NCBI GenBank assembly: GCA_934045905.1
Contig: OW203764.1
Location: forward strand, 37,321,434 to 37,385,433
Direction: 5' to 3'
Length of the DNA: 64,000 nt
From: Leuctra nigra
Taxonomy: Eukaryota > Arthropoda > Insecta > Plecoptera > Leuctridae
Part shown: positions 47,451-59,040 of the stretch, piece after piece
How positions within the stretch are numbered: the first letter of the stretch is position 1
Layout: each line of letters opens with the position of its first letter
Made by a program: the position numbers and the translations under genes
The notes under the pieces: generated by a model
The model's database searches: none
Seen by the model: only the letters and a program-made list of their open reading frames with translations
Told to the model about the DNA's origin: nothing

Positions 47451-48788
47451 CTGAAAGCAAGTCGCACATGTTATTCAGACCACTCCAGAGAAAATCAAAT
47501 TAAACCAAACGGGAAACTTAATCGCAGGTTTAAAAACAGAGTTTGACAAAACAGGGAATTTTATTCATAATTATGTACCAGTCCGAAGATTTTCTCTATT
47601 TTGCGTTGCAAACTTTTGGAATTATGAAATCAAGCTCTATCAATTGACGAAATACATTTCAATGAAGGTTGTCCAAAAACATTGAATAGAGATAAACGCG
47701 ATTGTCTATTGACATTAGCATGGAAGAGATACGATATCCAGTGTTTACATAATTAATTAATTATATTTTGGTTTAATGTGCAGATTTTTAAAGTTCGAGT
47801 ATCAGGCTGCGTGACCATTGTTGCTCCTCATGATTTTTCACTTCTTACAGAAAAAAACGCAAAATGGACAAGTCTCGTTTTGAAAGTAGCTACTCAATTG
47901 TAAATAGTTGGAAGTCACGAATAAAGTTGTCTCTAGAATGAAGTATTTATCTTCAAAACGACGTGTGTTTCCAAAACGATCGAACTATTAAGGCAAAATA
48001 TCTGGCTTTTGAGCTCTCCTCAAGAACCTTTCAATGGATTTTCGTTCCTTCTGCACCCACGGTGCAGAATGTATATATTTTTTATTTCATTGTGTTGATC
48101 ACGACGTTGCCCCCCCCCCCCTTGTTCAAGACTTGAAATATTAGTTACTATCACCCCCACCCGGAAGCGCAACCCCTATTCGCTAATGCGTTTTAGATGC
48201 GTGGCGTCCGCATAAATGGTGGGAGATTTTGTAACCAGGGAGTACTTTGATATTCACCGGAAGCAAGGAAAATTATTTTTATAATAAAATAGATCTTGAA
48301 AAATTTCCCAGGTTGGGAATGAATAGACCACATAACGATTAACAAGTTCACCCTCCTTTGCAACCCTCCTTTAGAACGGATCTGGATGAAATTTTTACCA
48401 CATGTGCCTTTCAGTCGTGCTGTACATTGTGTACAGCTTGCTTCTTGAGATTATTAGTGTTCGTATGTGGATCACAATTTGATGAAGGAAGGTGAATTAG
48501 ATGACATAAAAAACAACACATTCACAGATACCATAGGTAGTTAGTTTTCATATTTGACACATAATTTCAACAATTTCAGGAAAACAAGCTATTTTTATGC
48601 CCACGTCTGTACATAGCTTAATAATGCAACACACGCTCATTCATCATTTTCATTCATCAGAATAATTGCGTTGTGAATAAAGTAATAGATTGTATTAAGT
48701 ATTAGCACAAGTGTGCACAAGTATTAGTACATAAATGGAATATTCCTGTCATACCACCGTGTATGACAAACACTTGACACTTGAATGT
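47451..48788. other. Intron between E8 and E9
   Basis: A C tract at about 48111-48121; no exon or element recognised. Confidence 0.5.
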
Positions 48789-49024
48789 TCACTTCTTCAA
48801 ATGCACTGATCTGGTGTGACTCTGCAGCGTGACGTAGTTCTTGAACTCCCTCATGCACGTCGCACAGACGTAGGGTCCTTGCAGGTCGCCGTGGATGTTG
48901 CGCGTGTGGAGATTGAGCGCGATCTTGGACCAGAACGTCTTGTCGCAGAGTGTGCAGGAGAAGGGCTTGCTGGTGGCGTGGCGACTTCGCTTCTGGAAGT
49001 GCCCGCTTGTCATCATGAATCCGC
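48789..49024 (-). CDS. E8: alternative 3'-terminal exon, two C2H2 fingers (FW subfamily)
   Basis: The acceptor is gatgatattttcag|gc. The exon encodes GFMMTSGHFQKRSRHATSKP, finger 1 (CTLCDKTFWSK, ending RNIHGD) and finger 2 (CATCMREFKN, ending HTRSVH), then LKK and a stop. Finger 2 has MR where its paralogues have GK after the second Cys. All eight ligands are intact. No clear AATAAA is seen within 150 bp of the stop. Confidence 0.88.
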
Positions 49025-49504
49025 CTGAAAATATCATCATTAGAACATGAAGATGCTGAGTACACTCATTACCAATCATTAAATTACAGAATAGGTCAAA
49101 TGTTTCTCCATTATTTCCTCAGTCCCTCACTTTAAAGCCTGAAATATACGGGTCATATTTTTAAAAAGCTCAAGGCGTGATGTCGAGTTTTAGTTCAAAA
49201 ACAAATTTGCCTTTTTACTTATGTCCCTACGTAGTTAAAATTCTTTAAAAATTTAAAATTCTAAATTCTAAATGCACGTTGTTTCCGTTCATATTATACT
49301 TAAATTTATGTTGTGCAATATTTGAAATTATGTCCGATCTGTGAACCCAGGCTTTAGGTTTTTCATGAAAATAAATAGTTAACATTTGATAACTTCCCAT
49401 TTACCATCTTCATTAACCGCACTCCTTACAGTCCAATGTTATTTTCAATCAAAGTTTTCCTATAGTGTCATTCACAAATTGCTATGTTTGAAATAAAACG
49501 ACAG

Positions 49505-49830
49505 TCCTGGAGGCCAAGTCTTGAAACTTACGCCTTCAGGACGCAAACGCTCTAGGACGTCATAAAGTCCCATTTACTGTAAGAATGACGACCTTGAAAT
49601 CTACAGATAACTGTTTAGCTTCATTTTTAATACGGTTTTATGACTTTATAATATCTGTAATAATAATTATAATGTTAATAAATTGTTAACAATAGATTGC
49701 TGGATGACAATTAAATAAGTGGCTTGACTTTATGTTTCAATGTCGATCACTCTTACAGTAAATGGGACTTTATGACGTCCGAGAGCGTTTGCGTCCTGAA
49801 GGCGTAAGTTTCAAGACTTGGCCTCCAGGA
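49505..49830. mobile_element. Intact 326-bp MITE (second copy of the 16.5-kb family)
   Basis: Perfectly inverted ends tcctggaggccaagtcttga; near-identical TIR to 16541-17071. Confidence 0.8.
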
Positions 49831-50584
49831 CACGAGGATGATAAGAGAGGAATAATAAGATCATATTTTCTTGTCGAAAATTCAGAACTTATAGAGACTT
49901 TTATTATTTCATATCACTTCCTAGCTCGTTTTACAAATTGTGTGAATAATAAGAGAGTTAAAGTATCTAGCTAAATCTCCTAACTTTACAGCAGGAGATA
50001 TGAACATTCATGAGCGTCCGGGGAGGTGGGGGACAAGTGCCCCCCCCCCCCCCCCCCCTCCCGCCGTCCTGGACTTCCACAAAAACCGAAAAAAATACGA
50101 AAAATCATTGCAAAAAAGTCAGTAGGTATAGTAAGTATTGTCTGCCTTTTTCAGGATGTGGTACTCTGCCATATCTCTGATTTTAGGGCCACTTTTTGAA
50201 TGGATGCTTTATTTTTACTCATTATTCGATAAAAGTACAAAATTATACGAATCAGAAGAAAAAAATATGTTTAGACTTTTCGTTCCTTTTTAGGCTTGAA
50301 TGTCCAAAATGCACCAAATTGCTTCAAATTGAGTAAAAATGTATACATTTTGCATGGGTTAAATACGCTCCGAGCCGCTATATGTGGGGGGGGGACCCTC
50401 CACTCAAAACGCCCCTTTAACTATAACATTAGGTCCCCTTGGTAGGTATAAATCCTGCGGACGCCCAGGCAAATGAGAGTAATCACTCTAAATACAATAA
50501 GTTCGAATAATAAGTTCACGTTCACGTATACGATGACCAAATTCTGGTGCAAGAAAATATCTAAATTGATGTCAAGTAGTACGA
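49831..50584. other. 3' flank of E7 with possible TIR element
   Basis: gagcgtccgggg near 50012 and cggacgcccaggc near 50459 are roughly inverted and G/C tracts lie at 50040-50057 and near 50385, suggesting a 460-bp element, weakly supported. Confidence 0.4.
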
Positions 50585-51508
50585 GACATTGTGAAGAATG
50601 CAATTGATTAAAGCGCGCATCGTGACATGTGGCCCTGCAACGAGCGATGGTTCTTGAACATCTTTCCGCACGCCGCGCACGGGAAAGGGCCTCGCAGATC
50701 GCCGTGGATGTTGCGAGACATTGTGAAGAATGCAATTGATTAAAGCGCGCATCGTGACATGTGGCCCTGCAACGAGCGATGGTTCTTGAACATCTTTCCG
50801 CACGCCGCGCACGGGAAAGGGCCTCGCAGATCGCCCTGGATGTTGCGAGACATTGTGAAGAATGCAATTGATTAAAGCGCGCATCGTGACATGTGGCCCT
50901 GCAACGAGCGATGGTTCTTGAACATCTTTCCGCACGCCGCGCACGGGAAAGGGCCTCGCAGATCGCCGTGGATGTTGCGAGACATTGTGAAGAATGCAAT
51001 TGATTAAAGCGCGCATCGTGACATGTGGCCCTGCAACGAGCGATGGTTCTTGAACATCTTTCCGCACGCCGCGCACGGGAAAGGGCCTCGCAGATCGCCC
51101 TGGATGTTGCGAGACATTGTGAAGAATGCAATTGATTAAAGCGCGCATCGTGACATGTGGCCCTGCAACGAGCGATGGTTCTTGAACATCTTTCCGCACG
51201 CCGCGCACGGGAAAGGGCCTCGCAGATCGCCCTGGATGTTGCGAGACATTGTGAAGAATGCAATTGATTAAAGCGCGCATCGTGACATGTGGCCCTACAA
51301 CGAGCGATAGTTCTTGAACATCTTTCCGCACGCCGCGCACGGGAAAGGGCCTCGCAGATCGCCCTGGATGTTGCGAGACATTGTGAAGAATGCAATTGAT
51401 TAAAGCGCGCATCGTGACATGTGGCCCTGCAACGAGCGATGGTTCTTGAACATCTTTCCGCACGCCGCGCACGGGAAAGGGCCTCGCAGATCGCCGTGGA
51501 TGTTGCGA
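50585..51508 (-). repeat. 132-bp x 7 tandem array: finger 2 + stop + proximal 3' UTR of E7
   Basis: The motif gacattgtgaag recurs at 50585, 50717, 50849, 50981, 51113, 51245 and 51377, exactly 132 bp apart. Copy 7 is the functional E7 finger 2. Since 132 = 44 codons the finger frame is kept, but each copy carries its own stop, so the other six are untranslated unless initiated from an internal ATG. A recurrent variant changes the His codon of RNIHGD to Gln. Confidence 0.95.
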
Positions 51509-51605
51509 GTGTGTTTCACCACGGCCCCCTTGTTCCAGAACCTCTTGTCGCAGAAGGAGCAGGAGAAGCGCTTCTTCTGGTCGTGGCGACATCGCCTCTG
51601 ACAGC
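51400..51605 (-). CDS. E7: alternative 3'-terminal exon, two zinc fingers (C2H2 + C2HC)
   Basis: The acceptor is ttcttctctgttgaag|gc. The exon encodes CQRRCRHDQKKR, finger 1 (CSFCDKRFWNK, ending RNIHGD) and finger 2 (CAACGKMFKN, ending GHMSRCAL), so the fourth ligand is Cys (H-x3-C). The stop is followed at once by six further copies of the finger-2 segment in the same frame but after the stop; these are 3' UTR. Nucleotide similarity to E8 and E1 around RNIHGD is very high. Confidence 0.87.
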
Positions 51606-52062
51606 CTTCAACAGAGAAGAAGTGCATTGTTAGAAAATAAAAAGCAACATTGCTTAAAGATCGAGGTTGATGGGAGATTGAATGCAAGAAAATCATGAAC
51701 AATTATTTATTTCAGTAGATAGGAAGTATCCGTATAAGTATAGATTAGTAATGTTCAATTGCCACATTTCCTCTTTAGTAAATTACAGGTAAAATCACCA
51801 TAGATTAAATTTTAATTAACAGACTTAATAAAAAAATATATACATAAAAATGAAAAGGTATAAGCACTTACATTTTCACAGTATATATGGGTTCTCCACA
51901 TTTATAACACGCAATATTTATCTAATTCATATCCTCTTGGTATGAGAAACCATGAACAGTTAAAACCATTATCGAATGGTTTCTAACTTTTTTTTTAAAA
52001 TTACAAATTCTTACCAATGTGAGGGGGAGGGGGGTTTATCAGGCAGTTAGTTTATTGACTAA

Positions 52063-52209
52063 GGCCCGGTCTTTCAATACTCTGCTAAAGTCTCAATTAG
52101 CTCTTAACAGTTAGTTAGTGGTCATTCTTGGAATGTCATTGGCTGTTGCCATGGCAATATGGTCCTAATTGACTGCATAAAAGTTAGCAAGGCAATGAAA
52201 GACCGGCCC
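52063..52209. mobile_element. 147-bp MITE, TAA target duplication
   Basis: Ends ggcccggtctttcaat ... attgaaagaccggccc-like, flanked by taa. A second, inverted copy is at 23725-23870. Confidence 0.75.
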
Positions 52210-52433
52210 TAACGTCACTTAATTAAATAAAAAACATGAGTTTGTATAGCCTGTTCTGTCAAAGTTTCGTAATGGTTTCTTTCTTTAGGTGACTACTGAT
52301 ACTGGATGAGGGTTTTGGTAGGTAGGTATGTGTAACTCGGGTTTATCAATAGGAACACAAAAATATGTTGGACTGTATTATTTTAATCCGTTATTTGAAA
52401 TATGAACTTATGTCAGACATTGACTGAATGATA

Positions 52434-53473
52434 TCACGCTTCATGATTCTTCAACGCGTTGTAGTTCTTGACGACTTTCCCGCACTGGACGCAGCTGAAC
52501 GGCCCTTGACGGTCGCCGTGGATGTTGCGGTTGTGCGTCTGCAGTGCATAGCAGGTCCAGAACTTCTTGTCGCACAGACTGGACGCAGCTGAACGGCCCT
52601 TGACGGTCGCCGTGGATGTTGCGGTTGTGCGTCTGCAGTGCATAGCAGGTCCAGAACTTCTTGTCGCACAGACTGGACGCAGCTGAACGGCCCTTGACGG
52701 TCGCCGTGGATATTGCGGTTGTGCGTCTGCAGTGCATAGCAGGTCCAGAACTTCTTGTCGCACAGACTGGACGCAGCTGAACGGCCCTTGACGGTCGCCG
52801 TGGATATTGCGGTTGTGCGTCTGCAGTGCATAGCAGGTCCAGAACTTCTTGTCGCACAGACTGGACGCAGCTGAACGGCCCTTGACGGTCGCCGTGGATG
52901 TTGCGGTTGTGCGTCTGCAGTGCATAGCAGGTCCAGAACTTCTTGTCGCACAGACTGGACGCAGCTGAACGGCCCTTGACGGTCGCCGTGGATGTTGCGG
53001 TTGTGCGTCTGCAGTGCATAGCAGGTCCAGAACTTCTTGTCGCACAGACTGGACGCAGCTGAACGGCCCTTGACGGTCGCCGTGGATGTTGCGGTTGTGC
53101 GTCTGCAGTGCATAGCAGGTCCAGAACTTCTTGTCGCACAGACTGGACGCAGCTGAACGGCCCTTGACGGTCGCCGTGGATGTTGCGGTTGTGCGTCTGC
53201 AGTGCATAGCAGGTCCAGAACTTCTTGTCGCACAGACTGGACGCAGCTGAACGGCCCTTGACGGTCGCCGTGGATGTTGCGGTTGTGCGTCTGCAGTGCA
53301 TAGCAGGTCCAGAACTTCTTGTCGCACAGACTGGACGCAGCTGAACGGCCCTTGACGGTCGCCGTGGATGTTGCGGTTGTGCGTCTGCAGTGCATAGCAG
53401 GTCCAGAACTTCTTGTCGCACAGATGACAGGAGAGCGGTTTCGCAGAGTCACACTGTCTCTTCGGACGACGAG
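52434..53473 (-). CDS. E6: terminal exon with frame-rotating 94-bp repeats, finger 1 repeated
   Basis: The acceptor is gcttgtttccag|ct; 346 codons including the stop stay open. The lead RRPKRQCDSAKP precedes a full finger 1 (CHLCDKKFWTC, ending RNIHGD). Ten 94-bp copies follow, counting the first finger. Because 94 is not a multiple of three, successive copies are read in different frames: copies 1, 4, 7 and 10 give the finger, the others give unrelated low-complexity peptides (starting VRQEVL or VCATRSS). Copies 4, 7 and 10 lack the first Cys (SSLC instead of CHLC). Nine extra copies total 846 bp = 282 codons, so the frame returns to finger 2 (CVQCGKVVKN), which ends NHEA and a stop and so lacks its last ligand. 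It may be a degenerating exon or a novel long isoform. Confidence 0.7.
52484..53423 (-). repeat. 94-bp x 10 tandem array inside E6
   Basis: Direct repeats with a junction motif cacagactgg every 94 bp (52573, 52667, 52761 and so on to 53325). The copies are nearly identical; the clearest variants are single changes (for example gtggatattg for gtggatgttg in two copies). The unit covers finger 1 and the start of finger 2. No stop codon occurs in any of the three minus-strand frames across the array. Confidence 0.95.
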
Positions 53474-53944
53474 CTGGAAACAAGCATTGGAACGAGAATG
53501 TGCTTCACTAACTATTATCAATCTAGTTCTATATTATTTTAATTGGAATGGGAAATAACTGTCACTCATGTTAATGTCAAATTTGTATTGGTCACGGCCG
53601 ACGGTCGGCACCGGGAAGGGGGGAAGGCCCCCCCCCCTCGCTCAAGATGCTAACACACACAAAACGCTGACTGTGCCTCTATATTAGCAAGTATATTAGG
53701 AAATAGGAAGAGTTTTGCTTGCCAGCTTATGTAAAGGTACACAAAATATGTCAATAATTTTCGTCAAAATATCGAGAAATATTATCCCACACATAATATT
53801 ATTTCACAAAGTAACTCAGAAGGTAACACTGATGTATCTATAATAATGTTTTCAACGTCTTCTTTGATGTACAGTATGATATTTTCGCCCATCGGATAAT
53901 CTCTCTTCGTTCTTTGATAATTTACAACGCATGATTGAAACGCA

Positions 53945-54090
53945 ATGCGTGAACTTACAACGCGCTGCGATTCTTGAACACTTTGCGGCAAGAGCTACAG
54001 CTTAAAGGTCACTTGAGGTATCCGTGGATGTTACGCGTGCGCGTGTAAACCGCTAGCTAGTACCTTGGACCAGCTCTGGGATCGTATAAC
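53945..54090 (-). pseudogene. Decayed zinc-finger exon (FW subfamily relic)
   Basis: Minus-strand translation recovers pieces of an FW-type exon in more than one frame. WSK is followed by a disrupted helix at about 54055-54085, then RNIHG, a stop where the linker GDxQGP should be, CSSC, KVFKN and SAL, and then another stop before the final histidine region. Compared with E2 there is a small insertion after the WSK codons that shifts the frame. Two in-frame stops and the frameshift make a functional finger exon very unlikely. No convincing acceptor was found upstream. Confidence 0.75.
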
Positions 54091-54148
54091 CATCTCAAAC
54101 ACTCTTGCACAATGTATGGACGATTTTTCGAGCCAATATACGGGCCAT

Positions 54149-54367
54149 ATTACCATTAGTTTAATCTTCAGTTTAGTTAAGCTCCACTTCGGGAAATGCG
54201 GTGTACTACATTTATATATTGCGGCAAAGCTTAAACAACTGCAGTCCATGTATAGCAAGGTTAATTTAAACTGAGGAAATAAAAGCCCCGGAAATAAATT
54301 ACAATGGTAAAACACCGAGTTTTCTGAAGTTAAGTTTAAGCTAACTGTAGCTTAAACTAATGGTAAT
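54149..54367. mobile_element. Small TIR element
   Basis: Inverted ends attaccattagtttaa; the interior is partly palindromic (cagtttagttaagc / gcttaaact). It abuts the decayed finger exon. Confidence 0.55.
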
Positions 54368-54982
54368 ACAGACTCTTTAAATAGATAAGATGAGAGTTTT
54401 GATGTAAATGAACAGATTTATGTCAATTATGAATTTTATTTATTGAAATATCAAGACGCATAATAACATAATACGTATGTTTATGATGAACGAAGGTTTG
54501 ATTAAATTATGTGAATCTGGAGATAAGAGGAGGCTATAAACTAAAAGATTCGTCAAAATCGATTAGTTATCAAGCGGACATTTTCCTCCAGATCTGCATA
54601 CAGGGTATTACATTAATTGATTCTTGTTACAGTAGCTATCAAAATGTAATTATAATTCAAAGCATTTGACAATTTTAAAATTGAATGCAGATAGTAGTCA
54701 ATTCCCCCTTTTACAGTTGAAATATCGAAGATAAGACGAAGAGCAGTGGAGCGATGAATTCTGATGTCGCAACGCGAGGAGAGCGAAGGGGAGGATAGTG
54801 GAGACCAAACGTACATAAATACAGATTATATTTTGCTTATTTAGTTTGTTTGACACCTTGAGTGGATACAGATGTTTCAGAAACACGTTCTAAAAAGAGT
54901 CTTGACTCGTCAATAAGCATCAGTATGTTGATGACACATAATCTGACTCATGGGCAGCGCTGGAATGCATATTGATTGATAG

Positions 54983-55215
54983 TTAAAGTACTGGAGTTTC
55001 ATCTAAAGGGTGAACTCTTCGGGTATGAACTTGCAGTGTGTTGTGATTCTTGAACAGCCTCCCACATTTGGGGCACGGATAAGGGCCTTGGCGATCCCCA
55101 TGAATGTTGCGCAAGTGAGTCTGCAGGTCTCCTCTCAACCAGAACGTCTTGTCGCAAAACGAGCAGGAAAACGGCTTCTTAACGTGACGGCTTCTTCGCT
55201 GACATCCGTGCGCAA
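54983..55215 (-). CDS. E5: alternative 3'-terminal exon, two C2H2 fingers (FW subfamily)
   Basis: The acceptor is tttctctcacacag|tt. The exon encodes AHGCQRRSRHVKKP, finger 1 (CSFCDKTFWLR, ending RNIHGD) and finger 2 (CPKCGRLFKN, ending HTRRVH), then a nine-residue tail. All eight ligands are present. It has the shortest linker lead of the FW group (one residue fewer between RSRH and KP). The closest minus-strand AATAAA candidate is about 550 bp away (near 54430), so its 3' end is uncertain. Confidence 0.87.
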
Positions 55216-56261
55216 CTGTGTGAGAGAAATACACATTTAATTAGGAAAACAATAGTCAATTTACATCTTGTAGCACTCAACAGCCCCGTAAATTACCCTT
55301 GACGTCTCAATCTCCACGCACAATATAGATTTAATTAAATTCTAGTTATTTTATTAGCCAATGTTATCACAAATTTAATTAAGTACCTAACAAACAATAA
55401 TGTAATGTCAATATAAATATGGAAGGGGGGAAGACGAGCAGTTAAATAATTAATGAGTTACTTGAAAACCATCAGTGTTATCGACATAAGTTATTCAAAA
55501 GCTCAGTTCATAAAAATGAACTTTACAAAAGTTTACGTTCCTTTATTGACGTACGAAAGCAAATTTCAAAGTCACTAATAATGGATTCAAACTTAATTAC
55601 AAAAGTTAATTTGCAGAATTTCACTTCTCTGGTCCTCATGCCTTTAGCAAATGATTGATTTCTCGATGTGCGATGTTAGGTAAGATGATATCAGAACCAG
55701 TTGCTTGATCTCTCTAACCATCGTAAAAGTACCGACTGATTAGGAACCTGACAATTTCACAAGTTCATAAACAACTTCTATACCTACACGTTTGAATAAA
55801 AAGTGTTTCGATTAAGGAACGCGTTCCTAGGAACTTCAACTCTTTCCCCACCACTGAAGACCACGACACAGGCGATTGCTTGCTACGTTGAAGTGAGGTG
55901 TAAAGAGGAAATTTACATAACACACATGGCATAGACCAGTGGTTTATGGTTTGATCATCTAACTAAGGTACAAACAAAAACTTTTACATTATCTCAAACT
56001 CGCGTCTAGCACATTACAATTTCCTCTCACACTAAATTAGTAAGTACCTAAACAGATAAAAATAAAAAGTAATTGATTAAAACGATTGACTGGAATAATT
56101 ATATATTTATTTTATAATATATTATAATTATTAACATTGAGTGCATAAACAAACTAGAACAAAATTAGACGAAATATATTTATTTTTCCTCAATATGTGT
56201 AACAGGCAACAATATCATACATGTCTGAATATCATCTACTTATTTTCCTTAAATTTAATAA
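55216..56261. other. Intron between E4 and E5
   Basis: AT-rich, nothing recognised before Helitron-like (h). Confidence 0.5.
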
Positions 56262-56903
56262 TTGAGGAGCGAGGCGAGCGTCTTCTTTTCACTCTTTTAG
56301 CACGGACCTCTGTTGTTCACTTTTGTTTGTTTTTGTGTGTATGTTTGTATGTCTGTACCGTTACACGGATCACCTCGTTTCTCCGATTGAGCTGAAATTT
56401 TGCACACATGTAAAGACCTACTCTTCGGTTTGTACAGACCCAATTTTTTGGAGGGAAATCCTTTAATTGGTTCAAATTTTAAAAACATTATCTTCCGATT
56501 GGTTAATCCGATCTTTTTCAAGGTCATTAAGATTAATGTATTACCAAATTTTAAAAAGTAGGTATCAACAAAATCCTCTTGTGATTGGTCGAAAATAAAA
56601 ATGTCCCGATTAAAGTTAAAATATTTTCTGGTGATCAAGACATACATTATCTCATATTTTACAGAATTTAACCCAGTCGGTAAAGTATTTACATACTTGT
56701 TGCTATTTTAAGAATTTAGAAAGGTATCAAAAGAGGTTTATGGAAATGTTTTAACTCCCGGGACATGGATTCTTCCAGAGTAAAATGAAAATGTGCAATG
56801 CAAATCAGAAATAATGTAGTATTTTTTAGGGTATCGTGTTTGGTTGGAGGTGTTGCACTTATCAATGCTCGCTCGTCAACGCGTTCACTGAGCGTTTAGC
56901 TAG
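56262..56903 (+). mobile_element. Helitron-like element (h)
   Basis: 5' a|ttgaggagcgaggcgagcg; 3' gctcgctcgtcaacgcgtt ... gctag|t. Confidence 0.7.
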
Positions 56904-57114
56904 TAGGTTACATGATCCTCATCCTGGAAAACACTATGTGTGACTTGTTGCTGGTTGTGCTTAACTTGATACAATCTGGAGTGGAAACAAAACACAATAA
57001 TTGGCACACGATTCGAGAGCAGTCATTTACTTTATGGTTACGCCAATGTTGACAATTGTATGTGAAATGTTACTACGAAAACGTCAGTATCTAACTGTAA
57101 TGTTTCGTTACAAC

Positions 57115-57426
57115 CAATTGAAGGATTTCACTGAAACTTTGTAAGATTTGAGACAATGATGTTTGCAATGACTTAGCAACATTTCAAATTAATCAAACCT
57201 ACCAAACAGAAGATAATTTTTTCAAAATTCAAATTTTGGTTCAAATCAACAGATTTAAAAAAAAAAGGTTCTGCAACGCCCATGGTCTGTACTGTGTGCA
57301 AAATTTCAGCACGATCGGAGAAAAACTGTGAACTGTATACGAGCAGTAACTAACAGAAAAACACCCACAAAACACAGAAGTCCGAGCCAAAAGAAGCCAA
57401 AGGAGTCGTTCGCTTCGCTCGCTCAA
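57115..57426 (-). mobile_element. Helitron-like element (i), 3' truncated
   Basis: Right end gtcgttcgcttcgctcgctcaa|t (20-base core of the family 5' end); its other end is not recognisable. It lies about 78 bp beyond the E4 stop. Confidence 0.55.
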
Positions 57427-57503
57427 TTACATAATAATGTATAATATTTTCTAATATTATTAATATTTGGTAATGTAAGACAAAAGTTCAAACATTGACA
57501 CTG

Positions 57504-57718
57504 CTAATGCGTGTTCCTAGTGTGAAGCTGTAACGTTTTATAATTCTTCAACATTTTGCCGCACGCAGAACATTTGAAGGGGCCCTGATGGTCGCCGTGG
57601 ATGTTACGTATGTGTGTGTCCAGCGATGTCTTGGTCCAGAACATCTTGTCACAGTATGAACAGGAGAACGGTTTCGTCGCGTCGTAGCGGCTTCTGTACT
57701 GACGCCGATCTTGACCAC
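57504..57718 (-). CDS. E4: alternative 3'-terminal exon, two C2H2 fingers (FW subfamily)
   Basis: The acceptor is gtttctccgcag|gt. The exon encodes GQDRRQYRSRYDATKP, finger 1 (CSYCDKMFWTK, ending RNIHGD) and finger 2 (CSACGKMLKN, ending H-x4-H at the last codon before the stop). The protein therefore ends exactly on the final zinc ligand. No AATAAA is obvious close by. A truncated Helitron-like insertion (i) ends at 57426, about 78 bp beyond the stop, so its 3' UTR probably includes transposon sequence. Confidence 0.87.
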
Positions 57719-58054
57719 CTGCGGAGAAACCAGGGAGAAGTGAGTTTGATAGCACTTTGGAAAATCAATTAAAAAGAAAATATCGTGCATGTCACACTTA
57801 TTAGCGAATGATAAGTGCGAAATATTCTTTATAATAACAATGGGGTATTTGTTATTATAACAAATGGGGTAACAATGGGCTGTAATGGGGTATACAGCTA
57901 TTCTGATAATGAACTGCACAAATAATGTTACTGCAGAAACTTGGTGAAATGTAAATGAACTGACAATATTGGTTTGGCTCTTACCATGTTTCCCGATGCA
58001 TTCAAATGTAAATTACGTCAAGTTGACATCACATAAGTTCGATCATTTCGTGTG

Positions 58055-58190
58055 AATATAATAATAATAATAATAATAATTTTAAGGGATGTGCGTTGTG
58101 AAAAATGTCCGACCAACCCAGGGCTCGAAACCGCGACCTCTCACTTGCCGGGCGAGAGCTCTACCAACTGAGCTACTCGGACGGATGGAC
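58055..58190 (-). mobile_element. Short tRNA-like SINE with ATT-repeat tail
   Basis: In minus orientation: gtagctcagttggtagagc (A box), cggtttcgagccc (B box) and acceptor-like ends gtccga/tcggac, then a tail of (att) repeats. The anticodon-arm region is too long for a canonical tRNA, so a SINE head is more likely than a tRNA gene. Confidence 0.6.
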
Positions 58191-59040
58191 GAACATTAGA
58201 CACAATGCACTGATGAGGGTTAGAGATCTCCGAGGAGAATGGAATAAAGGTGGAGAATGCTCACTACGAACTGTCAACCCACCGGTGAAGATACTGTCAC
58301 CATGTCTCACTGCACATGATTGCGCAACCCTCTTTTACTCACTTAACGAGTTGCTTTTCTGCTCGAATGATGAGAATGTGGGTTTCTGTAGAAAACTTAC
58401 ACGGAGTCAGGATATTGGAAAGGGTAGAGCTCTCGCCCGGCACGGTATCACCTCTGGAATCATCATAGTGTCAGAAAGGATAAGTTCACCCGATCACCGT
58501 CTTCTGTGTTCGGACGTAGCATCCAGAAGATAACGCCCTTACGGCAGGATGGACTGGAAGAAGAGGAGCGATCCTCAAGGAATGGAAGACACATGTTTGT
58601 GAGGAAACTTTCCAGCACTTGCCTCTCGGAAAGCACGAAGAAAAACAGTCAGCAAGGTCGGCCGTGGGATTTAGAGTACATACATCAGAGTACGAACCCA
58701 GATTTGTACCAACTGGGTCAACTTGCTCAGTTCAAGTAGAACAAACCTGAAAGCGGTGGAATAGTGGAAGTTAAGGTAGACTTTATACTAGGATTATCTG
58801 ACATAGTATTTATTTACTTTTTAATAAAACTAATTGATGACAAAAATAAGAAGAATGAACAACTAGTCGAGAAGTGGATTGCAAGAATTATTTCTTGTTG
58901 AACTAAAAGGGCAGGTTTTTACAAAACATCAAATTAAGAATTATTAATTAAATGTTTATTGAATGTTACATTTTCACACACATGGATTTAACATAACAAA
59001 CTAACTTGAACATGTTGACTACGAATGACTTGGATTTACT
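58191..59040. other. Non-coding beyond E3
   Basis: agagctctcgcccggc recurs at about 58426, echoing the SINE head at 58.1 kb; otherwise unremarkable. Confidence 0.45.
58955..58960 (-). promoter_or_regulatory. Poly(A) signal AATAAA for E3
   Basis: TTTATT on the plus strand, 81 bp downstream of the E3 stop on the minus strand. Confidence 0.55.

Noticed and set aside
50421..51592. Two minus-strand ORFs of 324 and 343 residues
   Set aside because: Both are non-finger frames kept open by a 132-bp unit divisible by three; the finger frame stops in every unit.
58105..58190. tRNA gene on the minus strand
   Set aside because: A and B boxes and acceptor-like ends are present but the anticodon arm is too long and a simple-repeat tail follows, as in a SINE.
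58105..58739. Plus-strand ORFs of 142 and 77 residues
   Set aside because: Begin in the SINE head complement; no motif, no splice or start evidence.
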